Assembly: GCF_034058155.1 (NCBI RefSeq)
Contig: NZ_CP139148.1
Span: forward strand, 4,712,001 to 4,776,000
DNA length: 64,000 nt
Direction: 5' to 3'
From: Flavobacterium sp. KACC 22761
GTDB lineage: Bacteria; Bacteroidota; Bacteroidia; Flavobacteriales; Flavobacteriaceae
Under the pieces are notes generated by a model, which was not told the origin of the DNA, ran no database searches, and saw nothing but the letters and a program-made list of their open reading frames with translations. Position numbers and translations under genes: made by a program. Positions 1 to 8,105 of this stretch are shown piece after piece (the stretch's first letter is position 1; each line of letters starts with the position of its first letter).

Positions 1-1052
1 TTACAGCTTTAGTAGCACTAAGCAGCTGTGAAAAGAAAAAAGAAGAAACTGCGACGCCAGAAATTGAGCCTAAAGTTGAAACTTTCCTTTTATCGAAAGA
101 AAAATTGACTACAGAATTGCGTTTGCCTGCCGAATTAACAGGTTTCCAACAAGTTGATTTGTATGCAAAAGTGAGCAGTTTCGTAAAAACATTAAAAGTC
201 GATATTGGTTCCAAAGTAAAAAAAGGACAGCTTTTGATTGTTTTAGAAGCGCCTGAAATCAGCTCACAAGTTGCCGCAGCCGAATCAAGACTAAAATCGA
301 TGGAAGCCATTTACGCAACAAGCAAAAGCACCTACAACCGTTTGTACGAAACAAGCAAAGTGGAAGGAACGATTTCTAAAAATGATTTAGAAATGGCGAA
401 CGGAAAGAAAAACTCTGATTACGCACAATACCAAGCCGCCGTTGCTGCACACAAAGAAATCTCGATTATGAGAGGCTATCTTGAAATTCGTGCTCCATTT
501 GACGGCGTTGTCGCGGCAAGAAATGTGAATTTAGGAACATTCGTCGGCCCGCAAGGAAAAGGTTCAGATTTGCCTTTATTGACCATTCAAGAGCAATCAA
601 AATTGCGTTTGGCAGTTTCTGTACCAGAATTGTACACCGGCTATTTGCACCAAGGCGATAATATGAGTTTTAATGTAAAATCATTGCCAGATACTTTTAC
701 AGCAAAAATCACCAGAATGTCTGGAGCATTAGATTTAAAATTACGTTCTGAAAGAGTTGAAATGGATGTGCAAAACACCAAAGGAGATTTATTACCTGGA
801 ATGGTGGCCGAAGTTTTATTGCCGCTTAACGCGAAAGACAGCACATTTGTAGTTCCGAAATCAGCGGTAGTAAGTTCAGCAGAAGGAATATATGTGGTAA
901 AAGTGGTAAACCACAAAGCCACAAGAGTTGACATCAAAAAAGGAAGAGAAATCGACGATAAAATTGAAATTTTCGGCGATTTGGCTCCAAACGATATACT
1001 GGTAAAAATTGCCAGCGAAGAAACTAAGGAAGGCGATATCATAAACGAATGA
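1..1052 (+). CDS. RND efflux periplasmic adaptor (MFP), 5' end outside window
   Basis: The frame is open from base 3 and the start codon lies upstream of the window. The first visible residues (ALVALSSCEKKK) are the end of a lipoprotein signal peptide with the lipobox Cys, so the mature adaptor is lipid-anchored in the periplasm. What follows is the family order: a first barrel strand (LPAELTGFQQVDLYAKVSS), a lipoyl half-motif (VGSKVKKGQLLIVLEAPE-like), a coiled-coil hairpin, the second lipoyl half (RGYLEIRAPFDGVVAARNV) and a C-terminal beta-barrel. Such adaptors link an inner-membrane RND pump to a TolC-like channel. It is followed by a terminator at 1203-1240 and has no pump gene after it, so it is probably the last gene of an efflux operon that begins outside the window. 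The substrate cannot be told. Confidence 0.9.
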   Translation, partial: TALVALSSCEKKKEETATPEIEPKVETFLLSKEKLTTELRLPAELTGFQQVDLYAKVSSFVKTLKVDIGSKVKKGQLLIVLEAPEISSQVAAAESRLKSMEAIYATSKSTYNRLYETSKVEGTISKNDLEMANGKKNSDYAQYQAAVAAHKEISIMRGYLEIRAPFDGVVAARNVNLGTFVGPQGKGSDLPLLTIQEQSKLRLAVSVPELYTGYLHQGDNMSFNVKSLPDTFTAKITRMSGALDLKLRSERVEMDVQNTKGDLLPGMVAEVLLPLNAKDSTFVVPKSAVVSSAEGIYVVKVVNHKATRVDIKKGREIDDKIEIFGDLAPNDILVKIASEETKEGDIINE

Positions 1053-1118
1053 TACCGATTATGTATTCAATACAGTCTAATAAAAATTAGACTGTTTTCA
1101 TACTATATCGGCATTGAT

Positions 1119-1240
1119 AACCTGCGTTTAGTCTTCTTTTTAGTAGATTACCCAAAAACTGTACGCATTCTTAGGAATGCAAATTTAAAAATTTGCCTAA
1201 AAGGGCGGTTCTCTTGATTTGTGAGAACTGTCCTTTTTTT
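1119..1240 (+). ncRNA. Candidate structured RNA, copy A of three
   Basis: This stretch shares ordered blocks with 5315-5460 and 8625-8766: AACCTGCGTTT, then TTTTAGTA..TTA, then CTGTACG, a GCATTC/GAATGC hairpin (1165-1170 with 1175-1180), a CAAATT/AATTTG hairpin, and a terminator hairpin at 1203-1233 followed by T's. Conserved short blocks with variable spacing, and paired arms kept while their sequence changes, suggest a small RNA or a structured 3' UTR. It could belong to a known Flavobacteria RNA family such as flavo-1, but I cannot test that here. Confidence 0.45.
1203..1240 (+). terminator. Intrinsic terminator
   Basis: An 11-bp stem (1203-1213 with 1223-1233, including two G-U pairs) is followed directly by seven T's. 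It ends the adaptor transcript and is also the 3' hairpin of RNA element copy A. Confidence 0.8.
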
Positions 1241-1345
1241 GTTTAATAAAATAGGTAAAAGTACGTGGTTAGCTAATCGCATAAATTAATATTTTTGATA
1301 ATAATTGAAATGCTTTTTTAACTAATTTAGCACAAAACGTATAAA

Positions 1346-2386
1346 ATGAAAATTATTATCCATTCGATCGAAGATGACTTAGTTATTGATAGCAAATTTA
1401 TAACTGGCAAAACTAATTATGATTTTGCCCTAAAAGAACTTTATCCACTTGTTGATCGTTTAGAAATCCAAAGAAATCTACAAAATCCATCTTTTTACAG
1501 TCGATTACGTTTAGACTTAATCAAAGGATGCGTAATGCCTCCTATAACTCTTGCCATAATTTCCGACAAAGGAAATCTTCCCGCAAAGATTCAAGATGCT
1601 GAAAAATATATAAATGAAAACATAAAAAATGCTTTTATTTTAGATGGTATACAAAGATTAAGTGCCCTTCATAGAACTTACACCAATCCTGAACTTGATC
1701 AACAAATTGATGTTGAAAGACCGCTTTTTCTAAATATCCTTATTTGTAAAAAAATGGACAATTTACTGTACCGGATGATTACATTGAATAATGGGCAAAA
1801 AGCAATGTCTGCAAATCATCAGATAGAAATATTATTAGGCAACATGTACAAATTCAAAGATTTAGACATTGTTATCCAAACTGAAAAGGAAAAAGGAAAA
1901 AAAGGTAAATATCAACATTCATTTGAAAAATCAAATATAATAAAAGGTTATTTAGCATTCTTATCGAAAAGTACTGCAATAGATAACAAAAAAATTATTG
2001 AAAGTAAAATGGATGAGTTGGTTGCTAAGAAAATTATAGATTCAAAAATAACTGAGGATACAGTTGAGTTTAGTTCCGTTATAGCATTAATAAATCGTTT
2101 TGCAGAATCTGATTATTTAAAAAAATGGTTCGATAATACTAATAATATGATTGGTTTTTGTGTGGGAATTAGAAAATCATTTGAAAAATTAAATAATATT
2201 GAAATAAAAAAAATAGAAGAAAATTTAAAAGAGTTTGAAAAAGCTTTTAAAGCTTTAAATCTTTCTACAATTAAACTTAGTAAAGAGAGAAGAAATCTTT
2301 CACAATATTTCATTGAAAATTACGCTGAAATTGGAGAGTTGAATGAGATGGATTTATTAGACAAATTAAATGAAGAAGTTCTGTAA
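1346..2386 (+). CDS. DGxQR-motif protein (ParB/DUF262-like), first gene of a two-gene cassette
   Basis: A 346-aa protein without signal peptide or membrane segment. The recognisable part is AFILDGIQRLSALHR at residues 97-110, the DG(x)QR/DGxHR signature of ParB/Srx-fold proteins (ParB, DGQHR and DUF262/GmrS-like families), which bind or hydrolyse nucleotides. A second conserved-looking stretch, TLNNGQKAMSANHQIE, follows some 40 residues later; in DUF262-like proteins the segment after the DGQR motif also carries an N-G-Q type loop. The C-terminal third is Lys/Glu-rich and helical. The stop codon overlaps the next gene's start (TAATG), so the two are translationally coupled. Family and function are inferred from the motif; by analogy it could be the sensor or regulator of the HEPN partner. 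The gene looks more AT-rich than the efflux gene before it, which fits acquisition by transfer. Confidence 0.6.
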   Translation: MKIIIHSIEDDLVIDSKFITGKTNYDFALKELYPLVDRLEIQRNLQNPSFYSRLRLDLIKGCVMPPITLAIISDKGNLPAKIQDAEKYINENIKNAFILDGIQRLSALHRTYTNPELDQQIDVERPLFLNILICKKMDNLLYRMITLNNGQKAMSANHQIEILLGNMYKFKDLDIVIQTEKEKGKKGKYQHSFEKSNIIKGYLAFLSKSTAIDNKKIIESKMDELVAKKIIDSKITEDTVEFSSVIALINRFAESDYLKKWFDNTNNMIGFCVGIRKSFEKLNNIEIKKIEENLKEFEKAFKALNLSTIKLSKERRNLSQYFIENYAEIGELNEMDLLDKLNEEVL

Positions 2387-3261
2387 TGGCTACTTTTACT
2401 TATAGTGAACGTATTGAACCGCAATATGTCAGACATTTAAAAGCACAATTTTCATTTACAAATTCACTAACAAATGAAGCTCTGCTAATAAGACTTTTAG
2501 TTGGAACGCTAAGAATTACAAACGTTTATAGTACTGATTCTTTTGATCAACTAAATAACTATTCAATTTTAGGTAAACCTCAAAATTCACCAGTTTCATC
2601 AAAAGCTATTACAACTTGCTTAACGAATCATAAAATTCAAGAAATTTGCGATTATTTAGATAAAACAAAATATTTAAACAAAGACTTCTTTTTGCATTTG
2701 TTAGAAGAAATATCTTCTTATTTTTATAAAAAGACGAAAACATCTCATACTATTTGCTTTCTGCATTTATATAGATCACTTGAATATATTTCATACAGTT
2801 TCCCGTTAATCTACGCGTCAATTTCTAGAGAATATCATGGTTCTTTTATGAAAATGAAGAATTTTTTTGATAGCTCGAAAAATGAGCTTTTATTTTTTGA
2901 TGAGTTTACGAAAAAGCTTTTAGACAGCAGTTTATTAGAAACTCCTCTAATTTTTAATTTTAATACATTGTCACAAGAAGTCAATCGCAATCATTTTAAA
3001 ATCATTAAAGCTATTCTAACATCTGAAAATATTGATTCTGAAGTTGCAAATGTATCTATAACTACAACATATCAACATCTTTTAAAACTTTCCATAGATT
3101 TGAGAAATAGATACTTTCATTTTGCAATGGGAGGACAAAGAAATATAAGATCTACCGAAATCATTGAAAGTGATATTTTCTTTCAATTAATTAATGAAGA
3201 ACTTTTAAATTGGATAAGTATAATTTATTTTGAAATTCTCTCAGCGTCAATTGATAAATAA
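2386..3261 (+). CDS. Candidate HEPN-domain RNase, second gene of the cassette
   Basis: A 291-aa, mostly helical cytosolic protein. Near the C terminus it has LRNRYFHF, with R240 and H245 forming the Rx4H motif (R-N-x-x-x-H type) that is the catalytic signature of HEPN ribonucleases. An upstream helix with YRSLEYIS (about residues 129-136) supplies the conserved polar positions often seen in HEPN helices. HEPN proteins are RNases in toxin-antitoxin, abortive-infection and CRISPR-associated systems. The start codon overlaps the stop of the DGxQR gene by one base, so the two products are made together and probably act together. I do not recognise this exact pair as a named system. The HEPN call rests on the motif and helical context, not on a whole-domain match. 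Confidence 0.55.
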   Translation: MATFTYSERIEPQYVRHLKAQFSFTNSLTNEALLIRLLVGTLRITNVYSTDSFDQLNNYSILGKPQNSPVSSKAITTCLTNHKIQEICDYLDKTKYLNKDFFLHLLEEISSYFYKKTKTSHTICFLHLYRSLEYISYSFPLIYASISREYHGSFMKMKNFFDSSKNELLFFDEFTKKLLDSSLLETPLIFNFNTLSQEVNRNHFKIIKAILTSENIDSEVANVSITTTYQHLLKLSIDLRNRYFHFAMGGQRNIRSTEIIESDIFFQLINEELLNWISIIYFEILSASIDK

Positions 3262-3388
3262 ATCTAACTAAGTCTCTATTAAAATAAAGACTTAGTTATA
3301 AAACCCTTACCCCGACTTTGCGCATTTTTTTATCAGTTCTTAGAAATTCTAAACAAACTCAAAGTCTCCTGACTTTTCCCCCCCGCTA

Positions 3389-3513
3389 GCGCGAGCGTCT
3401 CGCTCGTGAACGCAAAGAGTAGCTACAACTAACTTGAAAATTAAAATTTGTAAAAATAAAAATTCACTAAAAAGTATTTTATTTACCAATATACACGAGC
3501 GAGACGCTCGCGC
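3389..3513. repeat. Inverted-repeat intergenic element
   Basis: Two perfect 20-base arms face each other at 3389-3408 and 3494-3513, and each arm contains its own small dyad (CGAGCG..CGCTCG). The arms are GC-rich in a very AT-rich gap. It lies at the right edge of the HEPN cassette. No coding potential is seen between the arms. Confidence 0.75.
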
Positions 3514-3570
3514 CAGCAAGTGAATCTTCGCAAATAGCTCTTCAAAGATTTTAAATAAGACGAAATATAA

Positions 3571-3605
3571 AAAGCCTGTAAAAATTAATATTTTCTACAG
3601 GCTTT
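3571..3605 (-). terminator. Terminator of the 3632-4194 gene
   Basis: A 10-bp perfect stem (AAAGCCTGTA at 3571-3580 with its complement at 3596-3605) lies just beyond the stop codon of the minus-strand gene. It can act in both directions, but the gene it serves is on the minus strand. Confidence 0.65.
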
Positions 3606-3631
3606 CATTTTAAAATAAAATTCGATTAAAT

Positions 3632-4194
3632 TCAGAAACAATCTGATTCGTAGCTTTTTACCAATTCAATTACTCCTTCTTCGCCATTAATTTTTAAAGT
3701 TTTATTATCAACCTTTTCTAATATTACCGGGCAGTCCGTAATTTCACGCTTAATGACTTTCTGGGAAATAAGTCTGCTTAATCCCATTGCTTCCATAAAC
3801 GATACTTTTCCGTTATTTGGTCTTTCCACCACATAAAAATTTACTTTAGTATATCCTGGTTTTATTACTTTCAGTAATCTAAGTTTGTTTGTGTATAATA
3901 ATAATCCGAAAACTTTATCTTCAATATTAAAAAATTCAACAAGTTTTTCATTATTCATAAAACTAAACGATTTAAGTTCAGTAGGAAAAAATTTCTTTTT
4001 TTTACCTGCTCCATCATAAACTGTTAATTCATTCTCCAAGTCAAGAATCATATTATTCTCGAATGAATAATTGCCTTTTATCTTATAATCTTTTATAGTG
4101 TCATTATTCTTTGTAACAAGTTTAATTTCTACAGTTTGACAGATTGCTTTTAATGAAAAAGAAAGACAAATAGAAAATAACAAAAATTTCTCAT
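3632..4194 (-). CDS. Secreted hypothetical protein with an apparent -1 frameshift in its signal peptide
   Basis: The main frame (3632-4183, 183 aa) starts with half a signal peptide and no ATG. An ATG sits at 4194-4192 in another frame. Adding one T to the T5 run (A5 on the plus strand, 4182-4186) joins them into a normal signal peptide, M-R-N-F-L-L-F-S-I-C-L and onward, ending near AICQ. I therefore place the real start at 4194 and suspect a one-base loss, either a sequencing error or a true mutation. The mature part is beta-rich (VEIKLVTKNNDTIKDYKIKG), resembling small Bacteroidota secreted proteins of unknown function. No catalytic motif was recognised. Confidence 0.6.
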
Positions 4195-4358
4195 ATAGTA
4201 ATTATAGTTTAAGTTTTACGTACAAAAAACAAATGTAGTTTTTTTTTATAATCTGCAATAAAAACTATAAAATCAAAATTGTCAGACTGATTTTATAAAG
4301 AATTAGAAAATGTTCCCACGCGCTAAAACCTGAAACTTGAAACAAAAATTACCGTGCC

Positions 4359-4468
4359 CGATAGCGCGGATTTGCAATCCGTGCCCGCAAAGATTATCTG
4401 GCACGTTATTTTAATGACTTACATTGCCTTAAACTGTTACGGGCACGGATTGCAAATCCGCGCTATCG
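4359..4468. repeat. Inverted-repeat intergenic element with 29-bp arms
   Basis: Perfect 29-base arms at 4359-4387 and 4440-4468 flank about 52 bases. They have the same style as the 3389-3513 element but an unrelated arm sequence. The rest of the 4195-4785 gap holds no gene that I can see. Confidence 0.75.
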
Positions 4469-4765
4469 ATCTTTTAGATAAATGCGTCCCACTCGGATAA
4501 TCTTTGTCGAGTCACTTGCGAAGATTTCTCGTTCCGGGATGACAAACTAAACGCAAAAATCCGAAAACAAAAATCACCCACTCTACAAAGTCTCCTGACT
4601 TTGCCTTTTTTCATGTTCTTAAAACCTCAAAGACAACCTTTGTCCCTTTGCAACTTTGTGTCTTTTCAATTTCCTAAATTTAAGCTTATTATACCATTTT
4701 TATAACTTTTAATAGCCAATATATCAGTATTTTAAAATATAAATTTACAATACTTGTAAATGATA

Positions 4766-4788
4766 TAGTATTTAAAATAATTATTATG
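4766..4788 (+). promoter_or_regulatory. Shared upstream block of the unknown paralogue family
   Basis: The block TAGTATTTAAAA, then A and T positions, then ATTATG just before the start codon is repeated at 8086-8108 ahead of the third paralogue. This suggests a common promoter or translation-start region. The frameshifted middle paralogue keeps only ATTATG. Confidence 0.4.
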
Positions 4789-5259
4789 GAAACTGCACAA
4801 AAAGTTATTGACCTACTATCAAAGAAATACAAATTTCGTATTTCTGTTCTCTCTAATACTTTAGAAAACAAATTCTGTTCGATACTGGATACCAACAACG
4901 GCACTATGTTTTCTGTTTCGTGCGAATCGCTCTTTGTCTTCAAAGATTCCAAAAACAATTTCTGGTCGACTACACCAAAGTCATTTATCTACAACAACCA
5001 GAAGCATTATCCAACGGAAGGCCAGGAATACACCAGTAAAAACGGCGCAAAATATACTTTCACCAACAAAGAAGCTGTTTTGAAAAGAGCTGTTGCTTAT
5101 TTCGAAAAATTTATTGATCCGTGTTATGGAATCAAAATCGCAAATGAAAAATTCATTATTTATGAAAGTCTTGATAAAACAAAATTCCTTGCTTTAAACC
5201 TTCAAAAGTTTAAAGCACGAATGTTTAGCAAAGTCGACACTTACCTTTCTTTCAATTAA
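4786..5259 (+). CDS. Unknown small protein, paralogue 1 of 3
   Basis: A 157-aa cytosolic protein with no signal peptide. It is homologous along its whole length to the 8106-8570 product and to the broken copy at 5623-5953. Shared segments are KVI(D/E)LLSKKY near the N terminus, LDTNNGT(M/L)FS, the aromatic block NNFWST.P.SF, a Y(H)P..G.EY segment and YxFT(N/S)KEA before the last helices. The alternation suggests a compact alpha/beta fold. I do not recognise the family and assign no function. The start at 4786 is supported by the upstream block shared with paralogue 3. A structured RNA candidate follows at 5315-5460. Confidence 0.65.
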   Translation: METAQKVIDLLSKKYKFRISVLSNTLENKFCSILDTNNGTMFSVSCESLFVFKDSKNNFWSTTPKSFIYNNQKHYPTEGQEYTSKNGAKYTFTNKEAVLKRAVAYFEKFIDPCYGIKIANEKFIIYESLDKTKFLALNLQKFKARMFSKVDTYLSFN

Positions 5260-5314
5260 AAATAAACTGGCAAGTTTTGCCCGCAACGAAACTAAAAAAA
5301 GCAGTTGAAACGAA

Positions 5315-5460
5315 ATAACCTGCGTTTGCTTTTTTAGTAATTACTAATCTGTACGTTTTTTTTTAATGCCGCATTTTGAAATTTTGATTGGGTTTTTAAA
5401 ATGCAAAAATTACAATTTGTTTAAAAAGGACAGCTTTTAGTCAGTCGCTGTCCTTTTTTA
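5315..5460 (+). ncRNA. Candidate structured RNA, copy B of three
   Basis: It has the same ordered blocks as copy A: AACCTGCGTTT, TTTTTAGTAATTA, CTGTACG, then a GCATTTT/AAAATGC hairpin (5371-5377 with 5398-5404), an AATTTGTTTAAAA block and a terminator stem at 5427-5434 with 5447-5454 followed by T's. It lies 55 bases after paralogue 1. Confidence 0.45.
5427..5459 (+). terminator. Intrinsic terminator of RNA copy B
   Basis: The stem AGGACAGC with GCTGTCCT and a 12-base loop is followed by a T run. It also terminates the upstream 4786-5259 gene. Confidence 0.8.
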
Positions 5461-5622
5461 TGTTTTATTCTTAAAACCTTAATAACACAATTTTACAGCT
5501 TCAAACCCATTTATTTTCACCCAACAAAAAACCTTATTTTAATACAAATAAAACTTTTAGTGGTAACACAATAAAAAACCGTAATTTTAACTTTACTATA
5601 CCAAGACAAAAAATCCACTATT

Positions 5623-5953
5623 ATGCCACTAACAAAAAAATCACAGAATTGCTGTCTAAAAAATACAATTCAAATATTACTATTTTAGGCACTTATGCAA
5701 ATACCAGCTACACACTTCTATTCTGGACAATGAAAATGGAACCATTTTCCTTATATCAGACGCTGATCTCTACTCTTTTATAGATCAAAATCGCAATTAT
5801 TGGATAACTCCTGTAGATTCTTTTCATGCAAATGAAAAAGACCATAATCCTAAACTTGGCGAATCATATAGAGCTGACAGTGAAACATTATACAGTTTTA
5901 CCTCTAGAGAAGCAATTGTGGAAATGGCTATAGAATATTTCGAAAAAGCATAA
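5623..5953 (+). pseudogene. Frameshifted paralogue 2 of the unknown family
   Basis: Reading across two -1 shifts restores a product clearly homologous to its neighbours. The first is in the A run at 5634-5640 (seven A's after the C where eight are needed); the frame then gives KKITELLSKKYN. The second lies near the codons before LDNENGTIF; the frame then continues through NYWITPVDSF and FTSREAIVEMA to the stop at 5951-5953. The restored length is about 110 residues, shorter than the siblings because it lacks their C-terminal tail. It is either a decaying gene copy or an intact gene hidden by two sequencing indels. Confidence 0.65.
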
Positions 5954-6049
5954 GCATGATACCGCTTAGCCTTTTAATCACTTAATTCAAACCTTCAATC
6001 CTTACAGAGCATAAAATCTGTTTCAAATCCTAAACAAAAAAAATATACT

Positions 6050-6057
6050 TACTTTTG
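6050..6057 (+). promoter_or_regulatory. -7 box of the AraC gene
   Basis: TACTTTTG matches the Bacteroidota -7 consensus TAnnTTTG and lies 16 bases before the ATG. No good -33 box is visible. Confidence 0.4.
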
Positions 6058-6073
6058 ATCAAAACAAAAGCAA

Positions 6074-6868
6074 ATGATTGAGATTAAAACATTTGATCAA
6101 GCAGCAGAATTACAAGATCCGAGACGTATATTAAAATATGTACTTCTGTTTTGTACATCGGGTGAAATGACGCTATCTGTAGATGAAAATGAATATACAC
6201 TTACCAAAAATTCAGTCATTACTATAACTTCTGGTCAAATTCATTTTATTAAAAACAGCAACAAAGCAACCGGATTTGTTCTCGAATTTACTTATGATTT
6301 TTTCTGCAAAAATGATAATGATATCGAACTCATTTTTCACAATAGCTTGTTCTGTCATTTTGCAATGAATGAAATTATCAAAGTTGATGATGACAAACTA
6401 GTTGTTGATTCACTACAACTTATTCAGCAGGAAATTATCGAAAAACCGTATCAATACCTCATCTCTATTCATTCCAGAATCCAATTGATTTTAATCGAAA
6501 TCAATCGCTCTAAAATAAAACTCGGAGAAGAAATCTACAAACCTGATGCTTTGTTTCTGCATTTTCTAGAAGCGATTCGAGGCAATTTTGACAAAAATCT
6601 CTCTGTTGCTGAAATCGCCAATTTAATTGGAACTACCGAAGCCAAACTCAACGAACTCTCAAAACTGCATTGCAATAAAACCGCTCAAAACATCATCTTC
6701 GGATTAATTATTTCTGAGGCAAAACGTTTGTTTACTTATGAGAAATTATCGGTTAAAGAAACTGCTTATGCTCTCGGTTTTAATGATCCTTTTTACTTTT
6801 CGAACTTCTTTAAAAAGCATACTAACATTTCTCCTAAATCTTATAAGGAGAAAGTTTTTCCATTATAA
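6074..6868 (+). CDS. AraC-family transcriptional regulator
   Basis: A 264-aa protein. The N-terminal half is a cupin-like sensing domain (GEMTLSVDENEYTLTKNSV). The C-terminal hundred residues hold two helix-turn-helix motifs, LSVAEIANLIGTTEAKLNEL and then ETAYALGFNDPFYFSNFFKK followed by ISPKSYK, the AraC signature. It precedes DoxX-like and cupin genes on the same strand, across a gap that contains a long inverted repeat, so it may control them. The small-molecule effector is unknown. Confidence 0.9.
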   Translation: MIEIKTFDQAAELQDPRRILKYVLLFCTSGEMTLSVDENEYTLTKNSVITITSGQIHFIKNSNKATGFVLEFTYDFFCKNDNDIELIFHNSLFCHFAMNEIIKVDDDKLVVDSLQLIQQEIIEKPYQYLISIHSRIQLILIEINRSKIKLGEEIYKPDALFLHFLEAIRGNFDKNLSVAEIANLIGTTEAKLNELSKLHCNKTAQNIIFGLIISEAKRLFTYEKLSVKETAYALGFNDPFYFSNFFKKHTNISPKSYKEKVFPL

Positions 6869-6895
6869 GTACTTTTTCTTTCGTTGCGAAAATTG

Positions 6896-6970
6896 CTCGC
6901 AAAGTCGCAGAGTCGCAAAGTTTTAATAATAAAGTTTAAAAAATACTTTGCGACTCTGCGACTTTGCGAG
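6896..6970. repeat. Inverted repeat built on the word CGCAAAGTCGC
   Basis: Perfect 26-base arms lie at 6896-6921 and 6945-6970. The same word family recurs at 18189-18360, and a variant occurs at 43332-43446, always between genes. Here it sits between the AraC and DoxX genes and may act as a bidirectional terminator. Confidence 0.75.
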
Positions 6971-7126
6971 ATTAAAAAATAAAGTAAATCAAAAAAAAAC
7001 TTTGTTTTTTATTCCAACCAAATAATACAAAAAAGCATAATTACATGCTTTTTCCAAGATTCTCTATTCTTTAAAGAGAACCACCGCCCGATCTTTGTAT
7101 CAGATTAATTACTAACAAATTAGTAC

Positions 7127-7549
7127 ATGAAAAGATATCAAGATTATGCGGTTTTTCTTTTGCGAATTGCCTTAGCCACTGGATTTGCATCGACCGTTTT
7201 TAGCCGGTTGGGATTTTGGGGAAGTCGATCTTCAGGTTGGGAGAATTTTCTGGCTTACGCCGAAAAAGTAAATTCTTTTGCTCCAAAAAGCTGTATTCCC
7301 GCAATCACAGTTGCAGCTACAATTGCAGAATCACTTTTAGCTCTGCTCCTTTTCTTTGGCTACAAAACCAAATTTGCATCTATCGGCGCATCCATTTTAA
7401 CCTTTTTGTTTGCGCTGGCCATGACGTATTCTTTTGGTGTAAAAGAACCGCTGGATTATTCTGTATTTGTGTTTTCGATGAGCGCTTTTCTTTTAGCGAC
7501 ATTCGAAAAATACAACTGGAGTTTAGATGAATTTCTTTCAAAAAAATAA
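7127..7549 (+). CDS. DoxX-family membrane protein
   Basis: A 140-aa inner membrane protein with four hydrophobic helices. It has the family's N-terminal pattern (YAVFLLRIALATGFASTVFSRLGFWG) and a C-terminal segment ending FEKYNWSLDEFLSKK. DoxX-type proteins are linked to quinone or thiol redox functions, but the role of this branch is not settled. The cupin gene starts 20 bases downstream, so the two are probably co-transcribed. Confidence 0.85.
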   Translation: MKRYQDYAVFLLRIALATGFASTVFSRLGFWGSRSSGWENFLAYAEKVNSFAPKSCIPAITVAATIAESLLALLLFFGYKTKFASIGASILTFLFALAMTYSFGVKEPLDYSVFVFSMSAFLLATFEKYNWSLDEFLSKK

Positions 7550-7569
7550 ACAATTTAAAATCAGTTAAA

Positions 7570-7914
7570 ATGGAAAAACAAATTGCAAAAACAAGCGAAT
7601 TAAACTGGAAACCTCTTATTGAAGAAGGCGTAAATACAGACGGCATTTTTTATAAAGTGCTACATTTTGACGAAACCGCCAACAGACCCAAAACTTTTTT
7701 ATTAAAATTTGAAGCTGGAGCTTCGTACCCAAATCACCTTCACCCAGGCGGAGAAGAAATCTTTGTTCTCGAAGGCGAAGTGCGCTCCTCAAAAGACGAA
7801 CTAAAAGCGGGCGATTATTTGTATATGCCTCCTGAAAGTACACATTCTGTTTTTTCTAAAAATGGTTGCACACTTTTGTTTATAGTGCCGGAGGAAGTAG
7901 TGATTTTGAAGTAA
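7570..7914 (+). CDS. Small cupin (ChrR-like) protein
   Basis: A 114-aa single cupin barrel. The metal site is visible as NHLHPGGEEIFVLEGEV (motif 1: two His and Glu), and motif 2 is AGDYLYMPPESTHSVFS with its His. Cytosolic, with no signal peptide. It follows the DoxX gene by 20 bases and is ended by the hairpin at 7955-7984. ChrR-type cupins sense oxidative stress or bind small ligands; the ligand here is unknown. Confidence 0.85.
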   Translation: MEKQIAKTSELNWKPLIEEGVNTDGIFYKVLHFDETANRPKTFLLKFEAGASYPNHLHPGGEEIFVLEGEVRSSKDELKAGDYLYMPPESTHSVFSKNGCTLLFIVPEEVVILK

Positions 7915-7954
7915 TTTTAAGTTAGATTCTATTTCAAGATTAGCCTTTAATTCA

Positions 7955-7984
7955 AGGACAGCAAGTAATATGCTGTCTTTTTTT
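7955..7984 (+). terminator. Intrinsic terminator after the cupin gene
   Basis: A 9-bp stem (7955-7963 with 7971-7979, one G-U pair) with a 7-base loop is followed by a T run. Confidence 0.8.
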
Positions 7985-8105
7985 GTTTAGAAAAACTAAA
8001 AATTTGTCTTTTAATGTTGTTTTTCTGACTTATAAGGACAGTTCTCCAAAAGTTTAAAATTTATTTTTACAAGACCCAATTGTATTAGTATTTAAAACAG
8101 TCATT

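Noticed and set aside
3361..4560. Possible CRISPR-like repeats in the gaps around 3400 and 4400
   Set aside because: Each is one inverted pair, not a series of direct repeats with spacers, and no cas gene is near.
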